Position numbers and translations under genes: made by a program. 64,000 nt of DNA from Camarhynchus parvulus (taxonomy: Eukaryota; Chordata; Aves; Passeriformes; Thraupidae), in contig NC_044600.1 in the NCBI RefSeq assembly GCF_901933205.1, positions 6,858,501 through 6,922,500 on the forward strand, read 5' to 3'. Of the stretch, positions 13,101 to 24,440 are shown one piece after another. The notes beneath the pieces are model-generated. The model made no database searches, was not told the origin of the DNA, and was given only the letters and a program-made list of their open reading frames with translations. The stretch's first letter is position 1. Each line of letters begins with the position of its first letter.

Positions 13101-14799
13101 CTTCCTGCCAGCAGATTTTGGGTACAACTCAGAAAAATGACTGAAAGAAAAGGTTGCCACTTGGTTTTGTTACATGTTTCTAGAAGCTTTAACTCGCTTT
13201 TGACACATCTCCTTGTTGATAAATATACTTTATTTTCGCAGGGAGTCATTGTCGAGATAATGTCAGATCCCACTGTGCAGCCAGATCCAGTAAAGAGCAG
13301 TAATGTTGTTTTCTAATTTGTTTGAAATCCTAAAGCACTCCCTCATCTGAGCAGAGATACCTAAATGGCACCTATTTGGCACGGGGTGTAATTCTTTGCT
13401 CTAATGGCATGCTTGACAGTATCTGTATACTTACCTGGAACAGCACAAGCCTCCTGTACCTAAATGAAATACACACAGCAGGTCTGAAGATGAACACAGG
13501 AGATGCTTGAATGCCTTTTAGACAACTCTAATTCAGGCCATAAACATAATATAGATTGCAATATTGTATATAAAGGAGTGCTTCAAATACCAGCCTTTGT
13601 GTTCTGCAATTCAGCCCAATTGATTCCTGACCTAACACAGTGCTGTACCCGAAACTGTTGCATAAACATAACAAATCCATCACCAAATCAATGAAGGAGG
13701 CGCAGAAGAGGTGTGGCAGCTCTCCGGGGTGATGTGGCTCCCGTCAGCCTCAGCCTGTGTGCTGGTGTTCCATGTAGGGCACCAGGAGAAATGAAAATGG
13801 GTAAAGGATGGCTCCTCATCCGTATCACTGAGCACACGCCCGCCCTCTGCTCTGCTGAAACCAGGCACAATTTGCATTGAAGAGCACCTGCACCTCTGAA
13901 CAAAATGAAATTTCTGGATTTCTCTGAATTCCTGCAAAGCAGGACTTCTTGCTGCCCGGTTAATGGGAATTTTGTCAGTCATGCTTACTAGAAACAATAA
14001 AGGGATAATAAATAGTGCAGTCTGTGGACAGCAACAGGCTCCGACAATCCATTAAGCAACGAGACGTGTTGCACATTCCAGCTTATTAGACGCATATCCA
14101 TAATATATTTTAACAATCTCTCCCTGGCAGGCATTTTCCTAGAACAAATACACAGTTTGGACTTCCATTTTTCACCCCTGTTCAAAATTTCAGAGTGAAA
14201 AAGAGCTGGTAGCGAGCCATTAGCAATAATTTGATCCTGCATTTGCGCTGGAAATTTTAAATAGATTTTTCTTCTGTTCTTCTGCTTGTACTTGCTCTGT
14301 CATTGTTTTTCTGTGCATGGTGCAGGCTGGGGGCGAGCAGTGAGGAGACTGCCTGGGCAATCACTATTTTGGCAGTTTTTCATACACGACCCTTGCTGTT
14401 TTTAGAGTCTTTCCTCACCCCACCTTCTTGCTTCCCACTTTGTACAGCTGCTTGCTGAGTGATGAGCAGCATGGGCCCCCTCCAGCTGAGGGTGCAATGT
14501 TGATATTTAGGGTCTTTTGCTGGTGGGATGGAGCTGGAATGTCCTTTCAGCTGGGGGACACAGGATCTGACCAGGACTGTGAGACCCTGGGGGACTTCAG
14601 CTCAGTGAGCGAGGCATCCCCGACGACTGCATCTGGAAACTGGTGCAGAAATGGTCGCGCTGGAGGAGCACAACCTGCTCATGTAGAGCTGCCTGTTTCC
14701 AGGTAGCTCCTCGGGTGATTTGTCCTGCGCACACCCAACAGCACCCCAGACCCGTGGCACTCCTGGGCATTCTGGAGACTGGGCTATCCAGATTTCAGC
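7174..14799. other. Intergenic 5' flank of GPC3, proximal part
   Basis: No gene is supported. The longest open frame (9327-10100, plus strand, 257 codons) has no recognisable domain and overlaps similar frames on the other strand. The stretch 13290-14260 stands out as low in simple repeats, AT-rich and complex, with scattered CpGs and TAAT-type homeodomain-like motifs. That is the usual look of a conserved noncoding element, but conservation cannot be judged from one sequence. The rest is unremarkable. Confidence 0.55.
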
Positions 14800-15159
14800 G
14801 CTGCCCCGGGGGTGCTCAGTGATGCTTACAGCCCCGCGCTCAGCACCACTCCGCCCTCATGGCCGAGTTTCCGGGTGAGTCCCACTCTGTCCCTCAACCT
14901 CACGGGATGGGTCCAGCGCAGTGTGTGGAACCTCGCCCTCCCTTGCAGCCCCGGCTGGCAAGGGCTCAAGAGACGCTCTATTCACTCGCGGTGCAGCCCT
15001 GTGAACTCGCGCAACCCGGGCAAACCAGGCACCGCGCGCCCCACCTCCCACGGCAGTGCGCCCGTGGGGCTACGCAGGGTGGGCACCGCACAGGCAGCGA
15101 GCGAGGGGGCACCGGGAGCGGCGCTGCGAGCGGTGTGAGCCCGCGGCTGTGCCGGTGCC

Positions 15160-15313
15160 GGGATCAGTGTCCGTGCCGGGGTCGGGATCAGGGTGGGGGT
15201 CGGGATCACTGTCCGTGCCGGGATTAGGGTCGGGGTCGGGGTCGGCGTCGGTGCCGGGATCAGTGTCCGTGCCAGGGCTGGTGTCGGGGTCAGGGATCAG
15301 TGTCCGTGCCGGG
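15160..15313 (+). repeat. Irregular GC-rich tandem repeat upstream of the GPC3 promoter
   Basis: The core GGGATCAGTGTCCGTGCC recurs four times, at 15160, 15202 (one change, G to C), 15256 and 15293, at intervals of 42, 54 and 37 bases. The spacers consist of GGGTCGGGGTCGGGGTCG-like hexamer runs and further GGGATCAGGG units. The array is a short, imperfect minisatellite about 100 bases upstream of the first CCAAT box. The plus strand is G-rich, with many runs of three or more G. Length variation between individuals is likely. Confidence 0.8.
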
Positions 15314-15410
15314 ATCAGGGTCCGGGCCGGTGCCGGTACCGGGCGGGATGGCGCGCACAGGTGCGGGGCGGGGCGGGCGTGGCGCGGGGTGGGCGAGGCC
15401 GCCCCGCGGT

Positions 15411-15500
15411 GCCCAATGAGCGCCGGGGCGGTGCCGCGCGCGGGGCGAGTTTCCCGCGGGCGGGGGGCGGGCGCCAATCAGGGCCGGGGCGGGGCGCGCG
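15411..15500 (+). promoter_or_regulatory. GPC3: Putative GPC3 core promoter: two CCAAT boxes and GC boxes
   Basis: CCAAT boxes on the sense strand lie at 15413-15417 (GCCCAATGAG) and 15474-15478 (GCGCCAATCAGG), the second followed directly by GGGGCGGGGC at 15486-15495. No TATA box is visible. This matches TATA-less, Sp1/NF-Y driven CpG-island promoters. The second CCAAT box is about 165 bases upstream of the start codon, so transcription probably starts between about 15,520 and 15,600. The exact site cannot be read from sequence. Confidence 0.55.
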
Positions 15501-15595
15501 CGGGGCCGGGACCGGCGCCCCGGGAGCGCCGCGCGAGGCGCGGGCCGAGCTCCGCTCCGCTGCTCCCGGTCCCGGCGCGTCCCGGCACGGCGGGC

Positions 15596-15616
15596 ATGCC
15601 CGCTGGCAGCGCCTAG
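15596..15616 (+). promoter_or_regulatory. Six-codon upstream ORF in the presumed GPC3 5' UTR
   Basis: An ATG at 15596 opens a frame encoding MPAGSA that ends with TAG at 15614-15616. The main ATG follows 25 bases after that stop, in a different frame. The context (GGGCATGC) has G at -3 (15593) and C at +4, so moderate initiation is possible. If transcription starts upstream of 15,596, this minimal uORF would be expected to reduce or modulate GPC3 translation. Its presence in the mRNA is inferred. Confidence 0.4.
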
Positions 15617-15641
15617 AGGAGCGCCCCGCTGGCCCGGGAGG

Positions 15642-15801
15642 ATGTCGGGGAGCGGCGGAGTGCTGCTGCTGCTGGCGGCCGCGCTGCTCGGTGCCCCGGG
15701 GGCCGCGCAGCCGGCGGGGGAAGCCGCCTGCCGCCCGGTCCGCGCCGCCTTCCAGGTGCTGCAGCCCGGAGCCAAGTGGGTGCCCGAGAGCCCCGTGCCA
15801 G
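15642..15801 (+). CDS. GPC3: Glypican-3, coding exon 1 (signal peptide and mature N terminus)
   Basis: This exon encodes residues 1-53 plus the first base of codon 54. Residues 1-22 (MSGSGGVLLLLAAALLGAPG...) form a signal peptide with a poly-Leu/Ala core, probably cleaved near AAQ. After it come the first conserved glypican cysteine (C30) and the segment RAAFQVLQPGAKWVPESPVP. The latter aligns with the human GPC3 segment I recall as [20 protein letters not shown], including the exact exon end. The ATG has A at -3 and no in-frame competitor. The donor is CCAG|GTGAGAG (intron from 15802), leaving phase 1, which joins correctly to exon 2. GPC3 is a GPI-anchored heparan sulfate proteoglycan of the cell surface that restrains Hedgehog signalling and modulates Wnt, BMP and FGF. 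The mammalian Pro-rich stretch after the signal peptide is replaced here by a short PAGEA. The 5' UTR boundary is unknown. Confidence 0.95.
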
Positions 15802-18800
15802 GTGAGAGCGCTCTCCCCGTGGTGTCCTGCCGGTCGTCGTCGTCTCTCCGGGGGTCGCCGGGGCCGTTCGGCTGCGGGGTCGCCGTGCGGCTGCGGGACG
15901 CTGCGGAGCCGGGTGCGGGCTGCCCGCTCTCCCGCGGGGAGCTGCCCTCCCCCGGCGGCAGCGGCTGCCGTTCGCTCGGTGCCGGCGCGTATCGGATGTG
16001 GGGATAACACGGAGCCGGTGATTACATAGCGGTAATGGGAGCCCGCTGGAGAGCGGGTCTTTTTTGCGCTCGGTTTGTTTAGGGGTGTTTTTCACCCCGG
16101 GTGGCCGAGGCGAGCTCGGGCTGTCGGGCAGAGCCGCGGCGCTGCCGGAGGGACCAGCCCGCCCCGTCCTCGCTTGCCGCTGTCGGGATCCGGTGCGCGG
16201 TCCCCGGGAACTCGCGGCGTCCCCGCCGGCCAGCGGAGGCTCCGTGCGCCCGTCACGTCTCTGCAGGTCCCGGCTCTGCCAGAGCCGCTTCCCTCTGCCC
16301 GGGGCGTTCCAGGATCCGAGGCAATCCCGCCCTGTAGGGCTGCTCCGACAGCATCCAAACCCTCATCCCAGCCTGAGCCCGGGGCTGCCGCAGCTCCGGA
16401 GGATGGGGCTGGAAGGAGGCAGCGCGGCGTTCCCCGGGCTGTGCGGGCACCGTGCGGGTGGGAGCCTGGCAGGTCTGGGAGAGCTGTTATTCCGCTCTGC
16501 AGTTCCCATTACAGGTGGCTGCCGGGGTGGTACCGCACCAAACCTCACCACCTACCCGCTGCGAGGTGCTTTCTGTATATATGCCTCATTCCTCTTTTAA
16601 AATGTAAGGGAAATACTTGAATTCCTTGCCTTCTAAAGGTTCCTTGCAGGTTTTTGGGGGCTAGGGAGTGTCGGTGCTCCAGGTGGTGGCTGTGTGCCGG
16701 TAGTGTGTGTGTACACAGACGGATCGGGTTCAGGGCTGCGTTCCGGTGCTGCTGTGTTGGGCTCAACACGCAGCCGAGAACGCCTGCCCTGAAAAGCTTG
16801 TGATCAAAGTATGAAAAGGGAGAGATAACAGGCAAACGTGGCAGGCAGGGGAGGTGCAATGAGATCATCGCCAGCGGTGGCTGCTTTTAATAACGATGTG
16901 TTGAGTTGGGTTTCTTGCATTCGGTGTCGCACAGGCCAGAAGCACTGGGGTTCCTTCAGCTGTGATCTGCTGCAGCACAGGAGAGGCAGCGAGGGGGAAA
17001 TGCGGTGCTCAGAGCTGGGACTGTGAGGTATTGTGGCTGCTGCTGTAAATCCCAAGTCTTTTGGACTGTAGCAATACCTCAGCTTATCAAAAACTCTGAG
17101 AGATATGAGGGGAGTTTAGATGTTAGTCCTGGTGAGAGTTTCCTATCTCTACTGTCCTTACATTCTGGTCTCATGTAAATTTCAACACTTAATGCTCCTT
17201 TCAGACCAGCTGCAGGAACAGCATCTCTTCTCTCTGTCCCACACGGCCTCAGTCTCCTGGTCGGTAAGGAAGGGGCACTGGAAATACTTTCCAGTGAAAT
17301 GTTTGCATGAAGAGTTGCAGGAAAGAGCTGCTCTTATCACCACTGAATTGACAAATTCTGTTTGTCAGAAGGAAGTTGTTTCTTTGAAAGCCAGCGAGAT
17401 TCTTGCTTTGATTCCTAAGTAACTTTGCTGAGTATGTTTTTACACACTCCAGGGAGGTGATGGAGGTGGGAGCAGGTTCCTGGAGAATGACTCCCATTGT
17501 ACTGAGGGGCTGCCATGCTGCAATGGGATCAGTCCTTCCCCAGAAAGCAGCAGCATCCTCCAGCCTGGCCTGCCTGTGATTGCAGTGGGTGTTTTTGCCC
17601 TGGTATCTTCCCTTCCCAGCAGGGTTCAGGTTGCTGGGGTTCCTCAGGTACGTTCTCAGTCCCCTGTGAGCCCCAGGTGCATCCCTGATAGCCAGGAGGA
17701 GAAAGGAGCTCTCTGCAGAGCCTGTGGGCAGCTGAATCAATACCTCCTAACAGGGCTGGTGTTTCAAGTGAATGCTTCCAGCTTGTTACAATGATAAAGT
17801 TCCCACATATCAAATCGAAAGTGGATTTTACATTTGCCTAAGTACATAAACTTGATCATAATTAAAGCAATGACTGCTTGCTTATACCTTGGATCTGGCC
17901 CATCCTGCCTGACTCTGTGTGGTAATTACACTTCAGAGCACTTGCTTCTCCTAGTAGCAGCTGCATAAATCTCTGTAATAGGGGAACATCACTCAAGGAC
18001 TATTTTCCAGGCATCTGTTTATTACTTTTTTTTTCCTTTCATACATCTGTCAATTAAAAAAAAGTTTTGGAGTTCCCAGCCACAAATCACCATGGAATCA
18101 ATTCCGAGAACCTTTCCCAATGGATCACACCACTCTGGAGAAACTGAAGTTAAAAAATCCACATTTTAAATAAGTTGTTTATTTTTTTTTGACACAATTG
18201 TTCCTGGAAGCCCCATTTTGCATTATGAGCCGTTGTTGCTGAAGGAGTAAGTAGTGGAAATGCTGCTGAGTTGCAGCACACTCAGAAGAAATGTCCCACA
18301 GCTCAGTTTTACTGCATCAGCACGCGTGGGCTGGAGGGACACGGGCACAGCAAGCTCTGTAGGAGAGCTCTGAAGTAGACAGAGACCACACTTCTAATTT
18401 TAAAAAAACCCAAAAAAAGGCATTTCTGGTAAATGTGAGGGAAGTGTCATGCTGTTTCGTGAGCAGTGTTGATGTTCTGGGAGTAGCTGCAGGCAGTGAG
18501 AAGCTCCTCTGGTCCTGCAGAGGAGGACCAGAAAATCCTGCAGACCAGGATTTTCACACTCTGGAGTGTGCTTTGGCCAGCTTAGAGGTGGGGAACAGCA
18601 AAGCCTAACTGCTGTCAGCTGTGGCTGGCTGTTCTGAGGGGTGGGAGGGTGTAATTCATGGCAACACCTCTACTGGACCTGGATAAGAGATCTTGAGCTG
18701 GAGAGAGTGAAGGCAGGGTGATGGGAGAGTGCTTTTCCTGGGTTTTGATGGAGATGAGACTGAATGCCAGCTCCTGAGCCAGCCTGTGCTTCTGTGCTGG

Positions 18801-21464
18801 GGTAGCTTCATGCTCAGTAATAAGTAAATTCTCTTTTTGCTATGTTGCCTGTCTTGGTTTTCTTCCTCCATTTGTCTTTTCTCTGCATAATTTCTCCTAT
18901 CTATAAACAGCAGCTTGAATTTCCATTTCTGCTGCTCTGTTTTTCTCCCCTCTCTGCCATTTGGGTTTCTCTGTATTGGTGGTGACAGGTAATTGGGCTG
19001 GTTCCTGTGGGTAGAGGGGAAGGGGTGAGCTGGTGCCTTGGCAGGATGGGGACAGGGGATGGGTGCCTCTGCTCTGGAACAGTGGAAAACTGAGGAATAT
19101 TTATCTTGACAGAAATATCTGCTGGCAGGTCTGTTTTCCTTCTCCCACAGCAAAGTGTTATTTCCAGCTTTTTGTTCATTTTCTTTGATGGAAGCAAATA
19201 TGGATTCACCCTAAGAAAATAGGAGATTAACCTTTTGGAGTTGAGGTGTAATGCTTTTACAAGTGGCTGGCTGAGCATGTCAAGCTTTCTTCTCTCTTTT
19301 TTTTTTTTTGGCAGCTGGTGTGTGCCAATGTGCAGTTGAAAAATTAAAAATCCCAACTCTTCCTGCTGAACTCAATGTGCCTTTGCTCATGAGCTGGTTC
19401 CCTTTGTACTCCTGCTCTTTTATTCTGTTTTTCCTGAGTGGGACTAATGATGCTCCTCCCTGTGCAGCCTTTCCATTTAGCTTAGCACGGTGGTTTAAAA
19501 GCTTAGTTTACTAGATAATTGAGTTTTCTGTTCTTAATTATTTCAGGCCTGCAAGTTGCTCTCTTGATAGTTGAGAGTAGGAGCAGAACCCTAAAATTTA
19601 GTAACCTCCCCAGGCAGTGGTTTTATAGTGAGATCATTAATTTTATTTTTTTTTCCCAGGGGTTAACTTTAACAACATCCTGAACAGTGTTCTTCCTGCT
19701 CTTTGGAATGGCTGTGGGATGCGTGCATGTGACTGTAACAAATCTGTGTGGGGGGAGTGGGTGCCCAAAGTTAACTCCACTGATGACAGTGTTTGTACAT
19801 TTGTTAGGAGGAAAGTTTTACTCTGTAAAACCTATTTTTCACTGTAATGCCTTCTTTTAAAAGATGTGTTTTTATAGTGTGTTATATTTGCATGAGAATA
19901 ATCTGGCCAACATTGTAAGACCAGGGGAGGAATCCAGAGTCAGATGGTCTTGTGAAACACAAGATGGAATAGAAAATAAAGGATAATTAAGCAGTAATAA
20001 ATATCCCATGTACTATGCATAGTGTTCCAACTTAAATCACCTATTGAATGAGTTGGTTTATAATTTATATCTCTTTAATTAGGTTTATAAAGATCAGCAT
20101 TAAATCTGGGTTCTAAACAGTTGCACATCCTTTCCCTCCCCCTAGATGCTGAGCATTAAAAGGCACTGACAGATGTACAAGCCCCGATCACATAATTTAA
20201 AAGGTTCTTAATAAAAAAGTATTGAAAAAGCTGGGGGAAAATCCACTATATTTAAATGTTGAGTCACTGCTTTTATCTATTTAAAGCATGACGCTGGTTG
20301 TAAAACAATTGGAGGAGGAAAATTGACCCAAAACAGCATATTTCTTGTGGGTAATAGTACCAAATTGGTGAGTTAAGAGGGTGGGAGGAACTCCTCTGAC
20401 ACTTGCAGACTGCAGAAGACGAAGCTGCCACTGCCTGGAGTAGCAGAGCCCCCTCACGTGGGGAGGAGGCTGCAGGACTGTGGCGTTAAGCAGGGACAGG
20501 TTCTTATTTTGGCAATGCCTGGGGTAAGTTTGGGGGAAATGTTAATCTGATTTAAGCTGCCATTGGATCTGGGTGGGAAGGCTCGTGTGCCTCAGTGTGC
20601 ACAGCTTGCCTGCCTGTATCTGATGACAGGGTTGAAGCTATCCTGGGATGCTTAAAATCAAAGGAAAATCCTTCAGCCTTGTGAAGGAGTCCACAACTCC
20701 CCCTAGATGCTCTTGGGGGTTTTTATTTTTGACATTTAATCCACTGAAATGATTCTCACTTCTGCTGTACTCACCACCTATCTGCGGGAATAATTGTACA
20801 TCAAAGTCAAATGTAATGGTTTAAATTCACTGCCAGTAAAAATTCCCTGTCGGGAGGAGGAAGAGGCAGGGTGCTACTGAAATTAGTGCAGCTTTAGAGT
20901 TTATTTCTGTCAGCTGGGAGCCTATGCAAAATTGCTGGAGCATTTACACTGCTGTTCCCCAAGATGGCATAAATGGCACGGTTCTGATGGAGCCTGGTGC
21001 TGCTGCACCCATGGAAGGGGCTGCAGCCAGTGCCTTCTCAGCCGTGGGAGTTGGGTGTCAGAGGGTCAGGCTGCTGTGCTTGGCATCTCATCATCTCACT
21101 AATCTTGCCAAGATTGGTATGTGAGCATCCGAATGCCATTTAACAAAACGGTTGCAGTAATTTGAGGGACACTTTCTTTCTGGAAATGAGTTTGTAGTGA
21201 TTTATAGCAAAAGGAGAAGGTTGTTTGCAAGGGCTGAGACTGGCATTACAAGGTGTAATGACTTGAAACTTTAAGAAAAAGGGGTTGTGTAGGTTGGGAG
21301 ATAAAAATGGTCTTAACAGTGAAGGGCCATTAGGCAGCGGAATGGGCTTTGCTATCTCACGAGCCGGAGTATGGCTGGAGGTGTTTGTGTTAGATAAAAT
21401 GCTCAGAGGGGGTGGATGGGGAGCCTGAGGTAGGATTTGATGACTCACAGGACCTTTTCCCGTG

Positions 21465-21640
21465 CATTTTTTTGGAGGCAGAAACGTGTGGCACCCTAAT
21501 TCATTTACTGCCGGCGTCTGCTCCGTGGGCTTGCTGAGCGTTCCCAGGCGTCTCCGCATCCTTCACGCGTGGTCTGCGAGCCCTTGGGGCTCCCGGGGGG
21601 CTGCAGCTGAGTGCAGAAGAGGCTCCTTCGAGCAATGGCA
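21465..21640. promoter_or_regulatory. Small intronic CpG cluster (possible regulatory element)
   Basis: About a dozen CpG dinucleotides fall within about 170 bases of GPC3 intron 1, for example GCCGGCGTC, GCGTCTCCGC and CACGCGTGG. The flanking kilobases have few CpGs. CpGs decay quickly in methylated vertebrate introns, so such a cluster suggests a hypomethylated element such as an enhancer or alternative promoter, or a recent local insertion. No transcript start or repeat family is visible. Confidence 0.3.
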
Positions 21641-24403
21641 TGAGTAAACCCCAAATACATTGGCAGGTCAAAAGCTTTGTCTCTGTTCCATCTGTGTCTG
21701 TGGGGCTGGGGTCAGCGGGGTGGGTTGGTGGCTCCTGGGGGGCTGGCATTGAAACCTCCCGTCCCTGCTGCTCCTGGGGGATTTGGAGATGGAGTGTTTG
21801 AGCCAGCTCGCCATCTGGGAGAGCCATACACAGAAAAGAGCTGGCAGATGGGAGTCAGGCCCCATTCCCTGTCCCTCTGTAGCAGCACTGTGCCAAGAAG
21901 GAGCTCGTCTCTGGTACCTTCCAAGAGCCTGCCCTGCCTGTGTTGTCCTGTTGTGTTTACCGTGACGTTTCTTTCCGTGTTAGTTGGCTGTCTCTGTAAA
22001 ACATTTTGAGCTAATTCCCAGGCTTTTTCCTCCTCCTCTGTGATTGCTCTGATACAGCATGTGTCTTTTTACTGCACAAAAATAAAGATCCATTTAAGGG
22101 GAGAAGTTGGCTTAATTGCTAAAAAGAAGAATGGGATGTGAGTAGATGACCTTGCTGCTTCCTATCCTTGGCTTTAACTTGCAGAGACCTCTTAATTGCC
22201 AACTCTCAGATTTTCTATATTGGTATTTCCATTAATCATGGAAGGATTTTTATTTTATAATTTGAAATGTGTCCTAATATAATAAATGTAGGAGGAAATA
22301 AGCTTTGTATTAAAAAGAAATTTATGGGCGTACTGTCGTGTTAAAGAGACCATGCTAAGCCTTTTTGTGGTGTAAATTGAGTTGGGTTTGACTTTAAAAA
22401 ACCTCTTTAACTTGCTGTTATACAACTGCTTCTCTCATTAATGCAGTATCTTGCTGTTATGTGGTTTTATGGTCCCTTTTATTTTTTCAATGCATGAAAT
22501 ACCTGTCGCTGTGCTCCTCTGGAGTGGGTGAGTTCACAAATCACTGAGCCTTGAGCTTGAGACATTGGTGGTGCTGGTTCTGTGCCAGAGGGCTTGAGGA
22601 AGGGATTTGTTGGGCATCCTGCTTTTCAGAAGGGGAAACTGAGGCAGCGGGGAGTGATGGAGCCAGGATGGGGGTGTGGACCCTCTCTCCCTCTTTGCAT
22701 GAGTTTTTTTTTGCAGCAACAGCAGGGCCTGCACTGGTTAAATCTCCTTTACCCACATGCATTGCATGTTGTAGATGAAGTGTTTCATGTTCCTTTTCCC
22801 ATGCTGTGCCAGGGAAGGGGTAGGGCTGGAGGGAGGAAAATTTCTGCTGTCGCTGCTCCTGAGCCCTGACAGCTGGTTTTCCCTTGGCACCATGCATGAC
22901 TCTTCTTCAGGAGGCACACGATTCAACTGACATTAATATTAATCCTGTTCTTCTAGACTACACTTGCAAAAGTGACTTTTGACACTTTCTAGTAATTAGG
23001 GAGGGAGTGGATGTGGTAAAAGACTCTTGTGAAGGAGAGAAGACAGGAACCTGAAAGGAAGCGTAATCCTTCCAGAGCAAAGATGTAAATTACCAAAGTA
23101 GCTTTTACTGAGGAAAAACCCTCTATAACCAGCAGGAAGGCAGAGTGAGAGGTGTGAGGAGCCTTCACTCTGTCAGGGCTGTTGGTCACTGGCCTGGGAG
23201 CTGCTTCCCAATCCAGGTTCCTGGCAGAGATGAACCTAGCAGGGAACTGCTTCTGCTTTGGGTGGCGGACAATGAAATGTGGGTGCTGGCTGTTCTCTGA
23301 CCCTGGATAGCCACTTGTAATGGAGCTGGTTTCTGCTGTTTGAGTTTGTAAGAGCAGCATCAGATTAGATGTGTTTTGCGTAAGGAGAGCTATTTGCTTT
23401 GATACGAGCTTGTTGCTCTGCTTGTGTGTTTGGAGCCTCAGCTTGCTCTTAAAAGTTGATGGAAGATGGGGCCTTTTATTGCTACTTTCAGCTCTTCTGT
23501 TTCATCTTCTCTTGTCTGAGCCTAGAAAGATTTCTATTTTCTTCCCCAGATTTTATTTATTTTTAGCTAACAACACTTCTCTTGAAGTTGTCTACTTTCT
23601 CCATGAATAAATGCTTTGGGAATGTCAAAAAAAGAAGTTTAGTATCACTGAGCAGTGCTGGAGGTGCCACAGCAAATGGTGTCCCTCTGGCCTTTGTCTC
23701 CTGGCTATTGTCCCATCCTGGTGAATGGGTGAAGGTGCGGCAGAAGAGGCTCTTGCCTTGTGCAGTGCTCAGAGCATCCCTCAGGATCTGTCCCTCTGCA
23801 GCAGCACATCCACGAGTGAAGCAATGGGCCTTGTGCTTTGCCTGTTGCAATGGAGGAAGGACGGAATGGGGACATTTGGTTGTACAGTTTAAAAGTCAGC
23901 TAAAAAGCCACATAAATCATTATAGTTGTGTCCTTCTGCTATTACTGTTGTTGCTGGGGATACAATAGGGTAGAAATTGCAGGCAAATAGCACTCTTACT
24001 TCCAAATTACTTCAAGTCTTCATGCAAATCACAAGCCTATCCTCCTTGATGTACTCCATCCATCGCTCTATTCACTGTAAATCCACAGCCTCAAATCCTG
24101 TCTCTGTTTTATACCTCCCACTCCATATTTATTGCCTGCCTGTGACTCCTCACTGCTGTGGGCAGACAGGGGACAGCAGGGTGAGCCTGGATCACTCTGC
24201 TTGGCACTGGCACATCAGTGCTTGGGATGTGTGGGAGCTGGAGCAGGCACAGCCCTCAGGAGCCACTGCTCAGCAATCTGAGCTCTGCCTTATCCACACT
24301 TTCCTTTGGCCAAGCTGCTTGCTCAGGACAAATTCCAGAAATGCCATCAATTTGCCCAAACAGTAATTGCAGCCATAGTGATGCTTGGAGTTGGTTTCCT
24401 CTC

Positions 24404-24440
24404 CTAATGTGAATTGTCTGTTTCTTCTGTGCCTCTCCAG
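24404..24440 (+). promoter_or_regulatory. GPC3: Intron 1 branch point candidate and 3' splice site
   Basis: CTAAT at 24404-24408 fits the yUnAy branch-point consensus, with its adenine (24407) 33 bases upstream of the AG. A pyrimidine-rich tract (TGTTTCTTCTGTGCCTCTCC) and CAG at 24438-24440 follow. The site joins exon 1 phase 1 to exon 2 in frame, restoring a Gly codon. Confidence 0.75.

Larger units (their letters stand above)
14800..16560 (+). promoter_or_regulatory. GPC3: CpG island spanning the GPC3 promoter and first exon
   Basis: GC content and CpG density rise sharply from about 14,800, peak between 15,100 and 16,050 and fall back by about 16,560. The surrounding tens of kilobases are CpG-poor. 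The island covers the 5' flank, the presumed 5' UTR, coding exon 1 and the first 750 bases of intron 1, the usual arrangement for a constitutively unmethylated vertebrate promoter. Many GGGCGGG/GGGGCGGGG Sp1-type boxes and runs of G (G-quadruplex potential) occur on the plus strand between 15,350 and 15,520. Long open frames on both strands here result from the near absence of AT-rich stop codons. Confidence 0.88.
15802..24440 (+). other. GPC3: GPC3 intron 1 (about 8.6 kb)
   Basis: The intron is bounded by GTGAGAG at 15802 and by a polypyrimidine tract ending in CCTCTCCAG at 24440. The first 750 bases belong to the CpG island. The remainder is unique-looking sequence without recognised CR1 or LTR copies. 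A small CpG-rich cluster lies at about 21,465-21,640, and a T13 tract at 19,297-19,309. The stretch 20,030-20,360 is AT-rich and complex and could be a conserved element. No exon-like open frame with recognisable homology was found. Confidence 0.85.

Noticed and set aside
1..15000. miR-106a/363 cluster, expected upstream of GPC3 from mammalian synteny
   Set aside because: I looked by eye for the mature seeds of miR-363, miR-92a, miR-19b, miR-20b, miR-18b and miR-106 and did not find them. The cluster probably lies further upstream.
15193..16029. Long open frames (up to 278 codons) on both strands in the CpG island
   Set aside because: They are explained by very high GC content with few stop codons. 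They traverse the minisatellite and the GPC3 splice donor, and only the frame starting at 15642 makes a known protein.
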